The notes: generated from the letters alone by a model not told the origin. DNA of 64,000 bases from Bacillus sp. DTU_2020_1000418_1_SI_GHA_SEK_038 (GCF_032341175.1 NZ_CP135435.1:992001-1056000); one strand, 5' to 3'; counted from the stretch's first letter, positions 33,087 to 42,903 are shown. Program-made: numbers and translations.

Positions 33087-33911
33087 ATGGGACTAGCCTT
33101 TTCGAATTTGGTTTCGCAATTGAAGAAAAGATTGATGGAGGACGATTTATTCGGATGGGCTGCGCAGTTAGCCTATTTCTTCCTGCTATCTCTTTTTCCT
33201 TTACTTCTATTCTTAATCTCACTGCTTCCTTATTTACCGATTACCCAGGAGGATATTCTTTCGGTGATTCGAGATTTTGCACCGCAGGAAACGATGAAAT
33301 TGATTGAGACGAATCTTAATGAGTTATCGAAAAAGAATGGTAAGCTGCTTTCTCTCGGTATCATTGCAACAATTTGGTCAGCATCCAATGGAATCAATGC
33401 GATCGTTCGTGCTTTTAATAAAGCGTATGATGTGAAAGAAAGCCGGTCCTTTATCGTGGCTAGAGGTATGGCCATTCTTTTTACGTTTGCCATGCTATTT
33501 GTTTTCGTTGTCGCCTTATTGCTGCCGGTATTCGGAAAAATAATTGGGATCTATCTTTTTGCTAAATTTGGCTTATCTGATGAGTTTATGACGATTTGGA
33601 ATACGCTTCGCTGGCTTGTGAGCTCGATTATTTTATTTATTGTATTCACGGGCTTATACTGGATTGCCCCAAATATAAAACTGAGATGTATTACCGTTAT
33701 ACCTGGTGCTATTTTTGCAACGGTGGGCTGGGAGCTGTCTTCCTTGGCTTTTTCCTATTATGTGAGCAATTTCGGTAATTACTCGGCTACTTATGGAAGC
33801 ATCGGAGCGATCATCGTTTTGATGATCTGGTTTTATTTAACCGGAATCATTATCATCTTGGGTGGAGAAATCAATGCGGTATATAGTAAATACAAAAAGG
33901 AAGATTGTTAA
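33087..33911 (+). CDS. yfkH: YihY/BrkB-family membrane protein
   Basis: A 274-residue protein with about six spans. The AYFFLLSLFPLLLFL, WSASNGINAIVRAFNKAYDV and GSIGAIIVLMIWFYLTG segments are family signatures. Often mis-named ribonuclease BN. It is probably a transporter or envelope protein; function unproven. Last gene of the yfkJIH operon. Confidence 0.9.
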   Translation: MGLAFSNLVSQLKKRLMEDDLFGWAAQLAYFFLLSLFPLLLFLISLLPYLPITQEDILSVIRDFAPQETMKLIETNLNELSKKNGKLLSLGIIATIWSASNGINAIVRAFNKAYDVKESRSFIVARGMAILFTFAMLFVFVVALLLPVFGKIIGIYLFAKFGLSDEFMTIWNTLRWLVSSIILFIVFTGLYWIAPNIKLRCITVIPGAIFATVGWELSSLAFSYYVSNFGNYSATYGSIGAIIVLMIWFYLTGIIIILGGEINAVYSKYKKEDC

Positions 33912-34011
33912 GGTGATCTTTTACTATAAGTTTCCTTCATAAATCCTGTCCGAATTCAAAGAATAAGACAGGGGGAAAAATACTCGTCTTCAAAGAAGGA
34001 GGCTTATATTG

Positions 34012-34116
34012 ATGTCTAAGAAATCGAAGAAAGATGGCGGAACAAAGCAAAAAGGAAAGAACAAACCAAACCAGAAAACTTCAGGTTCAGCTAACGGACA
34101 GAATGGATATCACTAA
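34012..34116 (+). CDS. Small Lys/Gly-rich protein
   Basis: A 34-residue, very basic protein: MSKKSKKDGGTKQKGKNKPN followed by QKTSGSANGQNGYH. A consensus AAGAAGGAGG site precedes ATG and a hairpin terminator follows. The composition (Lys, Gly, Asn, Gln) resembles small spore-associated proteins, but I do not recognise a family. Confidence 0.55.
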   Translation: MSKKSKKDGGTKQKGKNKPNQKTSGSANGQNGYH

Positions 34117-34136
34117 ATAAAAGTTTTATAAAAATG

Positions 34137-34168
34137 GGGCCAGGAGAAATTCTCTTGGCTCTATTTTA
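34137..34168 (+). terminator. Terminator after small Lys-rich gene
   Basis: GCCAGGAGA and TCTCTTGGC pair around AAT, followed by TCTATTTTAAT. Confidence 0.75.
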
Positions 34169-34173
34169 ATAAA

Positions 34174-34206
34174 AAATGCACATCCCTTAATAAAGGATAT
34201 GCATTT
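34174..34206 (-). terminator. Terminator of toxin-antitoxin operon
   Basis: AAATGCACATCC and GGATATGCATTT pair with one mismatch around CTTAATAAA; T-rich on the minus strand, right after the toxin stop. Confidence 0.75.
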
Positions 34207-34214
34207 ATTTTAAT

Positions 34215-34568
34215 TTATTTTGTTACTCTTTTTCGTTTTGTTCTTGAAGGTAAAATGTTAATAACTTCAATGAAAAAGTCATTTTGATGAACAGCATAGT
34301 AAATCAAATAATTTAACATAAGGTGTTTGCTTTTTCCGTAAGTAATCCTTCGCAAACCTTTAAATTTTCCTTTATCAACGGAACGACCGATAAAAGGATT
34401 AGTGGAAAGTAAGCTTTCTATATAGTCAATAATTTCTTCTTCTTTTAAATACCACCAAGCTAAAGTTTCGTCGCCTTGATCTGCATAAAACTCCTGGATT
34501 ATATCCAAACACAAATCGAATTCATCTGTAAAGACAACTTGATATGTTTGCTTAGCTTCTTCTTTCAC
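34215..34568 (-). CDS. RelE/ParE-type toxin
   Basis: A 117-residue basic protein. VVFTDEFDLCLDIIQEFYADQG, INPFIGR-like STNPFIGRSV, GLRRITYGKSKHLMLNYLIYYAV and the basic tail are typical of the RelE/ParE fold; the core runs from about residue 10 to 105. It would inhibit translation or gyrase. The gene overlaps the antitoxin gene by 17 bases and starts at GTG with AAAGGAAAAG upstream. Lies with zosA in a break of the yfk gene order, so probably acquired. Target not predictable here. Confidence 0.75.
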   Translation of the reverse strand: MKEEAKQTYQVVFTDEFDLCLDIIQEFYADQGDETLAWWYLKEEEIIDYIESLLSTNPFIGRSVDKGKFKGLRRITYGKSKHLMLNYLIYYAVHQNDFFIEVINILPSRTKRKRVTK

Positions 34569-34824
34569 GACGCTTTTCCTTTAATTCAGTTCCAGAATAA
34601 CGCTTCATATTGGGGGAATTGAGATATCTTGTTAATGAATCTTTAAGTTCAGAGTCTTCTTCAATTTCCTTTGCTAAATCGTAATGAGGCAATTCGTTTA
34701 AATCCTTTTCGTTCTCATCAATCTCAACAGAAACAAGTTTACCATTAACAACAAAAGCAACGGATTGTTTCCCCTCAAGGGCTCTAAATAGCTCTTGTTT
34801 AGCATTTTCACTTAAAGTACTCAT
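34552..34824 (-). CDS. Antitoxin of RelE/ParE-type system
   Basis: A 90-residue, mostly acidic protein with a basic C-terminal tail (KEKRRERRS). It is encoded just before and overlapping the toxin gene, the standard antitoxin-first order. The N-terminal part (AFVVNGKLVSVEIDENEKDLNELPHYDLAKEIEED) has a small beta-strand/helix pattern like Phd/YefM-type antitoxins, but I cannot assign a class. Confidence 0.65.
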   Translation of the reverse strand: MSTLSENAKQELFRALEGKQSVAFVVNGKLVSVEIDENEKDLNELPHYDLAKEIEEDSELKDSLTRYLNSPNMKRYSGTELKEKRRERRS

Positions 34825-34899
34825 AAAATATCACCTCGAAATAATTATATCAAATCCCTACTTAAAACTACATGTTATATTACTTAAATCCCGGATTGA

Positions 34900-36822
34900 T
34901 TAAGACTTCAACAACCTCAAGCTATTCAATATAACCAAAATCGTACTTCCTTCATGGGCAATGACGCCAAAAGGCAAATCAACAAACTGCAGGAAGTTGG
35001 ATGCAATTAACAGCATGATCACTGTTATTGAAAAAATAACATTCTGCTTAATGATTCCATTCATTTTTCTTGAAAGTTTGATGGCTTCTGCAATGCGGGG
35101 GAGATCGTTTTTCATCAGGACAACATCTGCTGTTTCCAGCGCCACATCTGTACCTTCTCCCATCGCAATTCCGACATTAGCTGTAGCTAATGCAGGTGCA
35201 TCGTTTATTCCATCTCCAACCATCCCTACTGTTCCATAGGTTTCCTGAAGCTTTTTTAGGTGCTCGACTTTATTTTCTGGCAGGCATTCGGCAATATAAT
35301 CATGAACATGGGAGTCCTTCGCGATGGCCATTCCCGTATTTTTGCTATCACCTGTAAGCATGATTGTGTAGATGCCCTGTTTTTTTAATTGATCGATTGC
35401 CATTCTCGTCTCTTCGCGGACGACATCCTGCAGAGCAATAATGGCGGCAATACCGACGTCTTTTTGAACGAAAACAACCGTTTTCCCTTCACTGGCCATT
35501 TTCCGCGCGGCTCCATTACTGAAGCTTTGTGCAGCGTCAATGCCAACAAAAGCGGCTTTCCCAATTTTCCATTCTTCCCCGTCAATATTGGCCTTTACTC
35601 CCCAGCCCGTAACATCCTCAATACTTTCAGGACTGATGAGGGAATCAGTTAAATGGTCTTTTGCAAATTTCACAATGGCATTAGCCAATGGATGTGTTGA
35701 GTGACTTTCAATAGAAGCAGCTTTTAATAAAATATCTTCTTTGGATAGTCCTTCAGCTACAATGATATCTGTCACTTCTGGTTTTCCCTTTGTAAGGGTG
35801 CCAGTTTTGTCAAACGCAATAGCTTTTACATGACTTAAATTTTCTAAATGCACGCCGCCTTTAAAAAGAATTCCGTGTCTCGCCCCATTTGAAATGGCTG
35901 ACAAGGTGGCAGGCATAATCGAAGCAACAAGGGCACACGGTGAAGCAACAACAAGTAAAATCATTGCCCGATAAAAGCTTTCTGTCCAGTTCCATCCTAA
36001 AAGGAAATGGGGGACAAACATCATCAGAACAACAACGGCTAAAACGATTTTTACATAAGTGCCTTCAAACCGTTCGATGAACAGCTGGGAAGGAGATTTC
36101 TCGCTCTGAGCGGATTGTACAAGCTGAATGATCTTTTGAAAAAGAGTGTCACTGTTTGGTTTTGTAATTTCCACGGTAATCGAACCATTTAAGTTAACTG
36201 TGCCAGCGAATACAGCATCTTCATTTTCTTTCGAAACCGGAATCGATTCCCCCGTGATCGCTGATTCATCAATGGTGGATTGCCCTTTGATAATTTTTCC
36301 ATCGGAAGGAACCCGTTCTCCTGGCTTAACTAGAATTTGATCGCCGATGCGCAATTGTGATACATGGATTTTTTCCTCCATGCCATGATTAACCCGCAAA
36401 GCTTCCTCAGGCTGAATCTCCATTAAGGCGGAAATTTCCTTATGGCTTTTGTTCATCGTATACGTTTCAAGTGCACCACTTACTGCAAAAATAAAGATAA
36501 GGATGGCGCCCTCTGTCCAATAACCAATAATAGCCGACCCGATCGCCGCAAAAACCATCAGCATTTCAACATTTAATTCTTTATTAGCGATCGTTTCTTC
36601 GATTCCCTCTTTTGCCTTTGCAAACCCGCCGATTATAAAAGCGAGGATGTAAGCAGCAACTGAAGGGGCTGCCAGCTCATTTCGATCCAATATCCATCCA
36701 GCGGCAATGAGTACACCGCTAAATAGAGCAGCCATTAATTCAGCATGTGGTTTGATTTTTTCTATAAAGCTTTCATTTTTGCTTACTGGACTTTCTAATA
36801 GTGCTTTCACTTCTGTACTCAT
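34900..36822 (-). CDS. zosA: ZosA-like heavy-metal P-type ATPase
   Basis: A 640-residue P1B ATPase without an N-terminal HMA metal-binding domain. Membrane CPx motif SPCALVAS, phosphorylation site FDKTGTLTKG, nucleotide-site HPLANAIV, and hinge VGDGINDAPALA are present. It most resembles B. subtilis ZosA (YkvW), linked to zinc uptake in peroxide stress. ATG at 36822 follows GGGGAGG; the longer frame to 36855 has no site. Metal and direction of transport are inferred from similarity. Confidence 0.85.
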   Translation of the reverse strand: MSTEVKALLESPVSKNESFIEKIKPHAELMAALFSGVLIAAGWILDRNELAAPSVAAYILAFIIGGFAKAKEGIEETIANKELNVEMLMVFAAIGSAIIGYWTEGAILIFIFAVSGALETYTMNKSHKEISALMEIQPEEALRVNHGMEEKIHVSQLRIGDQILVKPGERVPSDGKIIKGQSTIDESAITGESIPVSKENEDAVFAGTVNLNGSITVEITKPNSDTLFQKIIQLVQSAQSEKSPSQLFIERFEGTYVKIVLAVVVLMMFVPHFLLGWNWTESFYRAMILLVVASPCALVASIMPATLSAISNGARHGILFKGGVHLENLSHVKAIAFDKTGTLTKGKPEVTDIIVAEGLSKEDILLKAASIESHSTHPLANAIVKFAKDHLTDSLISPESIEDVTGWGVKANIDGEEWKIGKAAFVGIDAAQSFSNGAARKMASEGKTVVFVQKDVGIAAIIALQDVVREETRMAIDQLKKQGIYTIMLTGDSKNTGMAIAKDSHVHDYIAECLPENKVEHLKKLQETYGTVGMVGDGINDAPALATANVGIAMGEGTDVALETADVVLMKNDLPRIAEAIKLSRKMNGIIKQNVIFSITVIMLLIASNFLQFVDLPFGVIAHEGSTILVILNSLRLLKS

Positions 36823-36912
36823 ATTTATCCTCCCCTTAATGATACTAATTTTCAATTGTTATTTCTAATTGAGAAAAATAATCAACATCAATACCCCTAT
36901 AAAACAACGAAA

Positions 36913-36934
36913 GCTGCCGCCTCTAAGGCGACAG
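36913..36934 (-). terminator. Hairpin downstream of the MFS gene
   Basis: GCTGCCGCC and GGCGACAGC pair with one mismatch; on the minus strand TTTCGTTGTTTT follows. It ends transcription from the MFS gene before zosA. Confidence 0.6.
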
Positions 36935-37057
36935 CAATTACTCTAAGTTGGAAATACAGTTGTTTTAAGTTGTTACCCATAGTTTACTATATAGGTTATG
37001 AAATGGGAAGGAATATGTTCATCTTTTATAATAATTATTAATTTAATATTATTTTAC

Positions 37058-38236
37058 TTATTGAGAATAAGACTCCTTCTCAGAGGCCACTTGTTTTTGC
37101 CCAAAAATGGCGACAGTTAAGAATATAAGAAACAGCATGACGCTTATTATATGAAAGAAGCTGAAAGAGTGAAAATGCTGAATGAAAACTCCGCCAAGAA
37201 ATGGACCGGCCAAGCTTCCGATGCTAAATGCAACGCCACAAAGCAAATTTCCCGTAGGTAGCATGTTTTTAGGGGTTAAATCGGCCATATAACTGATCCC
37301 AAGGGAAAAAGTGGAGCCGACACCCATTCCAGCTATGAATAAACAAATCGTTAACCCGATCATCATCTCTTCTAGGAAACTGGCTGCCATAAAGCTTAAA
37401 AAACCAGTGAAAAGGATGATCATTAAAATATTTCTTCTGCCAAACTTATCGCTTAATAATCCAAGCGGCAATTGAAATACGATAGCCCCAATTGCAAATG
37501 AGGTTAAAAGCATGGAAACATATGTAACTTCCAGTCCAATCCTTAGCCCGTAAACAGGAAAGCTTCCATTTAATGATGATTCAAGAAATCCATAGCCAAA
37601 TGCCGGTAGGAAGGCCACCCAGCCGTATTTCATCGCTTTATTAAATCTCTTCATTGTTTCTTTAAAAGAATTAATCTCAATGGTTTGCTCCGGAAAATCG
37701 TTCTTTAATGTAAATATAAATAACCATGCAATGAGGCAAAGTACGGATGAAACAATAAAAGGAAGGGCTTCACTAATTTTTATCAATGGTGCCATCATAG
37801 GTCCAATCGCGAAGCCTGCACCAAAAAACAATCCATATAAGGAAATGTTACGGCCTCTTTTATGTTCTGGTGAAAAAGAAGTAATCCATGTCTGTGTTCC
37901 GAAATGCAGGGAGTGGTCGCCAATTCCAATCAATAGACGAAGGAAAAACCAAAACCAAAAGGATTTCCAAAAAGGGAACAGCATGAGTGAAACAATCACA
38001 AGCAAGCCGCCAAAAATGATAACGGGTTTATATCCGTATTTTCTCAATGGGTGTTCCATAAAAGGGGAAATAAGCAAAATTCCTATGTACAGACCCGTTG
38101 CATTGAGTCCGTTTAAGCTCGAAGAAACGCCATCATTTTCAAAGATAATAGCTATTAACGGAAGCAGCATTCCTTGGCTAAATCCCGAGATCGCAACAAT
38201 ACTAACTAAAATCCAAAACCGCATATTTTCTTTCAT
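37058..38236 (-). CDS. yfkF: MFS transporter (YfkF-like)
   Basis: A 392-residue, 12-span major facilitator. The GLLSDKFGRRNILMIILF loop is the family motif. Its position beside yfkE and yfkD matches B. subtilis YfkF. ATG at 38236 has GAGGT upstream; the frame extends 33 codons further to 38335 without a convincing site. Substrate unknown. Confidence 0.82.
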   Translation of the reverse strand: MKENMRFWILVSIVAISGFSQGMLLPLIAIIFENDGVSSSLNGLNATGLYIGILLISPFMEHPLRKYGYKPVIIFGGLLVIVSLMLFPFWKSFWFWFFLRLLIGIGDHSLHFGTQTWITSFSPEHKRGRNISLYGLFFGAGFAIGPMMAPLIKISEALPFIVSSVLCLIAWLFIFTLKNDFPEQTIEINSFKETMKRFNKAMKYGWVAFLPAFGYGFLESSLNGSFPVYGLRIGLEVTYVSMLLTSFAIGAIVFQLPLGLLSDKFGRRNILMIILFTGFLSFMAASFLEEMMIGLTICLFIAGMGVGSTFSLGISYMADLTPKNMLPTGNLLCGVAFSIGSLAGPFLGGVFIQHFHSFSFFHIISVMLFLIFLTVAIFGQKQVASEKESYSQ

Positions 38237-38404
38237 TTTTTTCAAAACCTCAACTTTGAACAGAAATTCCTGCATAAATTTAGTAAATAAAGACTTAATA
38301 ATGATGGTATATGCAATCACAATTATTGGCAACAAAAATCATTTTTTTCATTCTTTTGGGAAAGATATGGTGACAGACTTTTGATTAATTTTTAGGAAAC
38401 CAGT

Positions 38405-38655
38405 CAGTTGGACGGTCAAATTTTCAAAATATCAGTCAGTTTGAGGGGGAAATTGGCCTGAATCCATTTATATCGGTCAGTTTGATGGGTATATCGGCCA
38501 GAATGTAGAGATATCGGTCAGTTTGATGGGGATATCGGTCAGAATCCATTTATATCGGTCAGTTTGATGAAAATATCGGTCGGAATCCAAATATACCGGT
38601 CACTTTGATGATTATATCGGTCAGAATCCAAAAATATCAGTCAGTTAACATTCTT
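38405..38655. repeat. 41-bp (21+20) tandem repeat array
   Basis: TATCGG-type cores occur at 38430, 38451, 38471, 38492, 38512, 38533, 38553, 38574, 38594, 38615 and 38635. Spacing alternates 21 and 20 exactly. The two half-units are TATCGGTCAG followed by TTTGATGGGG or by AATCCATTT. The array lies between the yfkF promoter side and yfkE. On the opposite strand the array at 50.8 kb has a related TATCGGCGAC core. Confidence 0.93.
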
Positions 38656-38678
38656 ATTTGAAGGGATGAGTTATAAGA

Positions 38679-39737
38679 ATGAATAAAATTTTTTCAGCAT
38701 TAGTATTTATCGGTGTGCCTCTTTCTGTCATTGGGACTCTTATGCATTGGTCTAGCATTTTACTGTTTATTATTTATTGTGTGACCATTATTGCTCTTGC
38801 AAGCTTTATGGGGCGGGCAACGGAGAGCCTTGCGATTGTTGCAGGTCCGAGAATTGGAGGTTTGCTGAATGCGACATTTGGAAATGCTGTTGAACTAATT
38901 ATTTCGATATTTGCTCTTAGGGAAGGCTTGGTTGGAGTAGTGCTTGCGTCCTTAACGGGGTCTGTCCTCGGAAACCTTCTTTTAGTCGCTGGTTTATCCT
39001 TTTTTGTCGGGGGATTGAAGTATAAACGCCAAACCTTCAACGTGTTTGATGCAAGACATAATTCTGGATTGCTTATGTTTGGAGTGATTGTCGCGTTTGT
39101 CATCCCTGAAATATTTTCAATGACGATGTCAGAGAGCGATACGCTTAACTTTAGTGTAGGGATATCGATTATCCTAATTGCATTATATTTAGCAGCATTA
39201 TTTTTCAAACTTGTTACACATCGTGGGGTTTATCAGACAGAAAATGTGAATGAAGATAGACATGGTGAGGAAGAGCCTGAGTGGGGGAAGGGAAAAGCGC
39301 TGCTCATTCTTGCTCTAGCGACTGTCGCGGTTGCATATGTATCCGAAAATTTAGTCCACACATTCGCAGCAGTCGGTGAAACCTTTGGCTGGACAGAATT
39401 ATTTATTGGGGTTGTAATTGTTGCCATTGTCGGGAATGCTGCAGAGCATGCATCAGCGATTATTATGGCTTACAAAAATAAAATGGATATTGCTGTTGAG
39501 ATTGCTGTAGGGTCAACCTTACAAATAGCGATGTTCGTTGCCCCATTGCTTGTGCTGATTTCCTTAATGTTCCCGGTAAAGATGCCGTTAGTTTTCACTA
39601 TGCCAGAGCTAATCACAATGGTGACTGCTGCGCTTCTTATGATCATCATTTCAAATGATGGGGAAACGAACTGGTTTGAAGGAGCAACTTTACTTGCAGC
39701 CTATTTAATAATGGGGATCGGGTTTTATTTATTATAG
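38679..39737 (+). CDS. yfkE: Ca2+/H+ antiporter
   Basis: A 352-residue CaCA-superfamily exchanger of about 11 spans with the two alpha-repeats GNAVELIISIFAL and GNAAEHASAIIMA that hold the cation-binding Glu residues. YfkE of B. subtilis is a calcium-proton antiporter of 351 residues. AAGGGATG lies upstream of the ATG. Flanked by yfkF and yfkD. Confidence 0.93.
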   Translation: MNKIFSALVFIGVPLSVIGTLMHWSSILLFIIYCVTIIALASFMGRATESLAIVAGPRIGGLLNATFGNAVELIISIFALREGLVGVVLASLTGSVLGNLLLVAGLSFFVGGLKYKRQTFNVFDARHNSGLLMFGVIVAFVIPEIFSMTMSESDTLNFSVGISIILIALYLAALFFKLVTHRGVYQTENVNEDRHGEEEPEWGKGKALLILALATVAVAYVSENLVHTFAAVGETFGWTELFIGVVIVAIVGNAAEHASAIIMAYKNKMDIAVEIAVGSTLQIAMFVAPLLVLISLMFPVKMPLVFTMPELITMVTAALLMIIISNDGETNWFEGATLLAAYLIMGIGFYLL

Positions 39738-40237
39738 AAAAAGACATTTACATTCTGCACCCAATCCAGAATGTAAAGCCTAAAGGATTCATTGGTGATT
39801 ACATCTAGAACAAGTCCTGCTTAATCTGATGACAATTTATTTCACACAAAAAACGACTCTGAATTTTCTCCAGAGTCGTTTTAACTTAAATAATTTAGAA
39901 AAAGGATGTAAATCAAACTCGCTTTTTTAGGAATTTACCACCAGCCTTTATATGTTTACTGGACCATAAAACCTTTAATTGGGAATGATGAAACTTTAAT
40001 AAACTGTCATCCTCCTTTTTAGTAGCGAATCGACTTATCGGCCCTCCTTTTACTTGAAAGTAAGTTTATTATACATATGTTTTTAATATTTGTAAATATT
40101 CAGAACATTACATTAATGTTACAAATTAATTTTACAAGGGGGTTCTGATAAATTTTTTTTCAAAATGGATAATATGCATGAACTCCGAAAAAACTATAAA
40201 CAAATCGAATGAGATAGTGATTTGAAAGGAGTCTCAC
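39738..40237. other. Intergenic region between yfkE and yfkD
   Basis: It contains TTACATTCTG/CAGAATGTAA (39748-39774), a stem without T run, and the strong terminator at 39850-39882. From 39900 to 40237 I see no supported gene. A minus-strand AAAGGAGG site near 40015 precedes an ATG that meets a stop after four codons. Confidence 0.5.
39850..39882. terminator. Terminator downstream of yfkE
   Basis: AAAACGACTCTG and CAGAGTCGTTTT pair around a 9-base loop, T-rich on the 3' side. Confidence 0.85.
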
Positions 40238-41056
40238 ATGAAAAAATATATGTCAATCTTAATCATAGGTCTAATATTTATGCTATCTTTTCAGAATGAA
40301 GCCGCGGCTATAATGGATGAGGAAAAAGCGAGTCCATCTGAGAAAATCATTGCTGTGCCAAATTCTGTTTTGACGATCACAAAGGAAAATACGTATCCTA
40401 ACCCTGCACAGGATATGCCCAAACTGCAGCCAAGTGAATTAACACAAAGCTTAATTGAAACATCTAAGGTCAAAATTGAAAATCCAGATTTAATCCGGAT
40501 GTTAAACGAGACGACCGTTAATAGCACTCCATTTGCTATTGGTTATCGGGCGATCATATACCTGGGGCAGTGGCCGTTAAATTATGAATCATCTGAAACC
40601 TCCCCGAATTGGGAGTATCAAAAGATTAACACAAATTATTTCGATAACCGTGGTGGAAATGCACCATATCAGATCCACTACGTCCAAGAAGCTCAGAAAA
40701 TGATAAGAGGCGGCCTAACTTCCAAAGTTCCAAACACAGAAGATGTCAAAAAAATGATGCTCTTAAAGGCAATGGAAAAGTCAGGACTTTCCCTTTCCTT
40801 TGAAACCATAATTGGAGCCGGAACAAAAAAGGATCATAAATACAATATCCCGCCGAAAAGGTTAGGCTATCTATACGGCTATGCCCCAGCCATTAACGAA
40901 AAAGGAAAAGTAACGTACGGGGAAGTCTACTTAATGCTAAAAGGAAATAAGAAAATGATTATTATTAAAAATGTAACATCGCAAGGAGTAGGGGCATGGA
41001 TTCCAATTCAGGATCATGTGTCCTTCGGATTTTTCGCATCGGAGAGGCCGAGGTAA
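40238..41056 (+). CDS. yfkD: YfkD-family exported protein
   Basis: A 272-residue protein with an N-terminal signal peptide (KKYMSILIIGLIFMLSF ... AAA). NSTPFAIGYRAIIYLGQWPLNYES and the C-terminal IKNVTSQGVGAWIPIQDHVSFGFF match the YfkD family, found in Bacillus next to yfkE. Function unknown; probably extracytoplasmic. GAAAGGAG site upstream. Confidence 0.85.
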   Translation: MKKYMSILIIGLIFMLSFQNEAAAIMDEEKASPSEKIIAVPNSVLTITKENTYPNPAQDMPKLQPSELTQSLIETSKVKIENPDLIRMLNETTVNSTPFAIGYRAIIYLGQWPLNYESSETSPNWEYQKINTNYFDNRGGNAPYQIHYVQEAQKMIRGGLTSKVPNTEDVKKMMLLKAMEKSGLSLSFETIIGAGTKKDHKYNIPPKRLGYLYGYAPAINEKGKVTYGEVYLMLKGNKKMIIIKNVTSQGVGAWIPIQDHVSFGFFASERPR

Positions 41057-41119
41057 ATAACTTCATTTAAACCTGTGGGGGTGTGTACCTCGGTACGCAT
41101 TTCTGCGGGTTTATTTAAT

Positions 41120-41610
41120 TTTAATTCATAGTGCGTTTTTTCGCCGGTGCGAATTTAATACGCTGACTATGAAAGGTCTATGGTGCGTGTTTCAGGAGGA
41201 AAGGTTTAAAACCGCTCACTATGAAAAGGTCATGGTGCGTGTTTCAGGGGGAAAGGTTTACAAACGCTCACTATGAAAGGTTCATGGTGCGTGTTTCAGG
41301 GGGAAAGGTTTACAAACGCTCACTATGAAAGGGTCATGGTGAGTGTTTAAGGAGGAAAGGTATAAAAACGCTGACTATGAAAGGTTCATGGTGCGTGTTT
41401 TAAGGGGAAAGGTTTAAAAACGCTCACTATGAAAGGTTCATGGTGCGTGTTTTAAGGGGAAAGGTTTAAAAATGCGCACTATGAAAGGGTCATGGCGCGT
41501 GTCTAAAGAGGAAAGAATCATAAACGCTTACTATGAACGGATCATAGTGCGTGTTTTAAAAGGAAAGAGTCCAAAACCCTTACTATAAAAGATTTATGGA
41601 CCCTTATCCA
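41120..41610. repeat. Nine-copy 52-bp tandem repeat array
   Basis: CTATGA-type cores lie at 41169, 41221, 41273, 41325, 41377, 41429, 41481, 41533 and 41585, every step exactly 52 bp despite base changes, with a partial copy before. Each unit holds AAACGCTCACTATGA-N5-TCATGGTGCGTGTTT, a long imperfect dyad. The plan and part of the sequence match the 52-bp array at 9.7-10.3 kb. It fills the 565-base gap between yfkD and the end of yfkAB. Confidence 0.95.
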
Positions 41611-41621
41611 CCTCATCCCTA

Positions 41622-42746
41622 TTAAAGCTGAGGTATTTTACTTTTTAAATTCATAAAATCAAGACCCTGATAGTAACTATTTTTCACCAATACATTAGGT
41701 CCAAGACAGCGGACTTTAGGACAGTGGCAATTTAATGATCGGGCTAGATCAGTGTCAAGCCATTTATCGAAAATGTCCGTGAGGTGATCAGTTTCGACAT
41801 TCCCTAGTGCCGGCGTGTCACCAAAATCCGTTACAATGACATCACCTGTAAAAATATTAATGTTCAAGCGGGAGCGGCCATCTGGGTCATTTCGAACAGT
41901 TACATTTTTCGCTGCGTATAAGCGTGTCAACAGCTCCAAATCCTTTTCATTCCCACTGCATGCGTAAAAAGGAAGGGTGCCAAATAGCATCCAAGTGTTT
42001 TCATCGCGGATATCCAATAAATGATGGATCGCGGAACGAATCTCATCCAATGACAGCGTTTCTAAATTGGAAGCAAAATCCGATGGGTACATCGGATGAA
42101 TTTCATGGCGCTGGCATTTCATCTCTTCGACAATTTGCTTATGGATTTTTTCAAGGTAAGGCAAGGTCCGTTTATTTAGCATCGTCTCAGCTGAAACCAT
42201 CACACCTGCTTTAACGAGCTCTTGGCTGTTTTCAATCATGCGCCTAAAAAGCTTTTCCCTTTGCTCATACGTTGGCTTCCGTTCCATCATGGCAAAGCCG
42301 CCTTCAATAAATTCTTCTTCCGTTCCCCAATTATGTGAAATATGAAGTACATCTAAGTAAGGAATAATCGCCTCATATCGAGCTAGTTCAAGTGTTAAAT
42401 TCGAGTTGATCTGCGTTTTGACCCCTCGATTATGTGCATATCGGAGCAAGGGGACTACATACTCTTCCACAGACTTCTTAGACAACATAGGCTCTCCGCC
42501 AGTAATACTTAAAGCCCTCAATGACGGAACCTCTTCAAGCCTCTTTAGCAATAAATCAATTGGCAGTCCATCTGGATCCTTAGGCTGTAACGTATACCCA
42601 ACCGCACAATGCTCACAACGCATATTGCATAAGACTGTTGTCGTAAATTCTATATTTGATAGAGTTAGCCTTCCGTATTCATCGATATCCCGATAAGCTT
42701 CCCACTGGTCATTTTCGGGCATCATTTGCAGCATTTTAGTTTTCAT
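41622..42746 (-). CDS. yfkAB: Radical SAM protein YfkAB
   Basis: A 374-residue radical SAM protein. The cluster-binding triad is CNMRCEHC, and a C-terminal Cys-rich end (NCHCPKVRCLGPN) matches the CxCxxxxC motif that names the family. B. subtilis YfkAB is about 373 residues. ATG at 42746 follows AAAGGAGAG; the frame extends 11 codons upstream. The modified substrate is unknown. Confidence 0.92.
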   Translation of the reverse strand: MKTKMLQMMPENDQWEAYRDIDEYGRLTLSNIEFTTTVLCNMRCEHCAVGYTLQPKDPDGLPIDLLLKRLEEVPSLRALSITGGEPMLSKKSVEEYVVPLLRYAHNRGVKTQINSNLTLELARYEAIIPYLDVLHISHNWGTEEEFIEGGFAMMERKPTYEQREKLFRRMIENSQELVKAGVMVSAETMLNKRTLPYLEKIHKQIVEEMKCQRHEIHPMYPSDFASNLETLSLDEIRSAIHHLLDIRDENTWMLFGTLPFYACSGNEKDLELLTRLYAAKNVTVRNDPDGRSRLNINIFTGDVIVTDFGDTPALGNVETDHLTDIFDKWLDTDLARSLNCHCPKVRCLGPNVLVKNSYYQGLDFMNLKSKIPQL

Positions 42747-42903
42747 CGCGCTCTCCTTTATAATTAAATCCTTTCTCATTTTAAAATAAATTGCTCTTAT
42801 GTCAAAGATAAGCCTAACAATATAATAAAATGACTAAAATTATTTGGTTATTTTTATAAAAAATAATTTGACGGAATGCCTCAAACAGTTTATTATTACC
42901 CTA

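Noticed and set aside
39900..40020. Minus-strand small gene behind AAAGGAGG near 40015
   Set aside because: The ATG is followed by a stop after four codons, and the longer neighbouring frame has no start codon.
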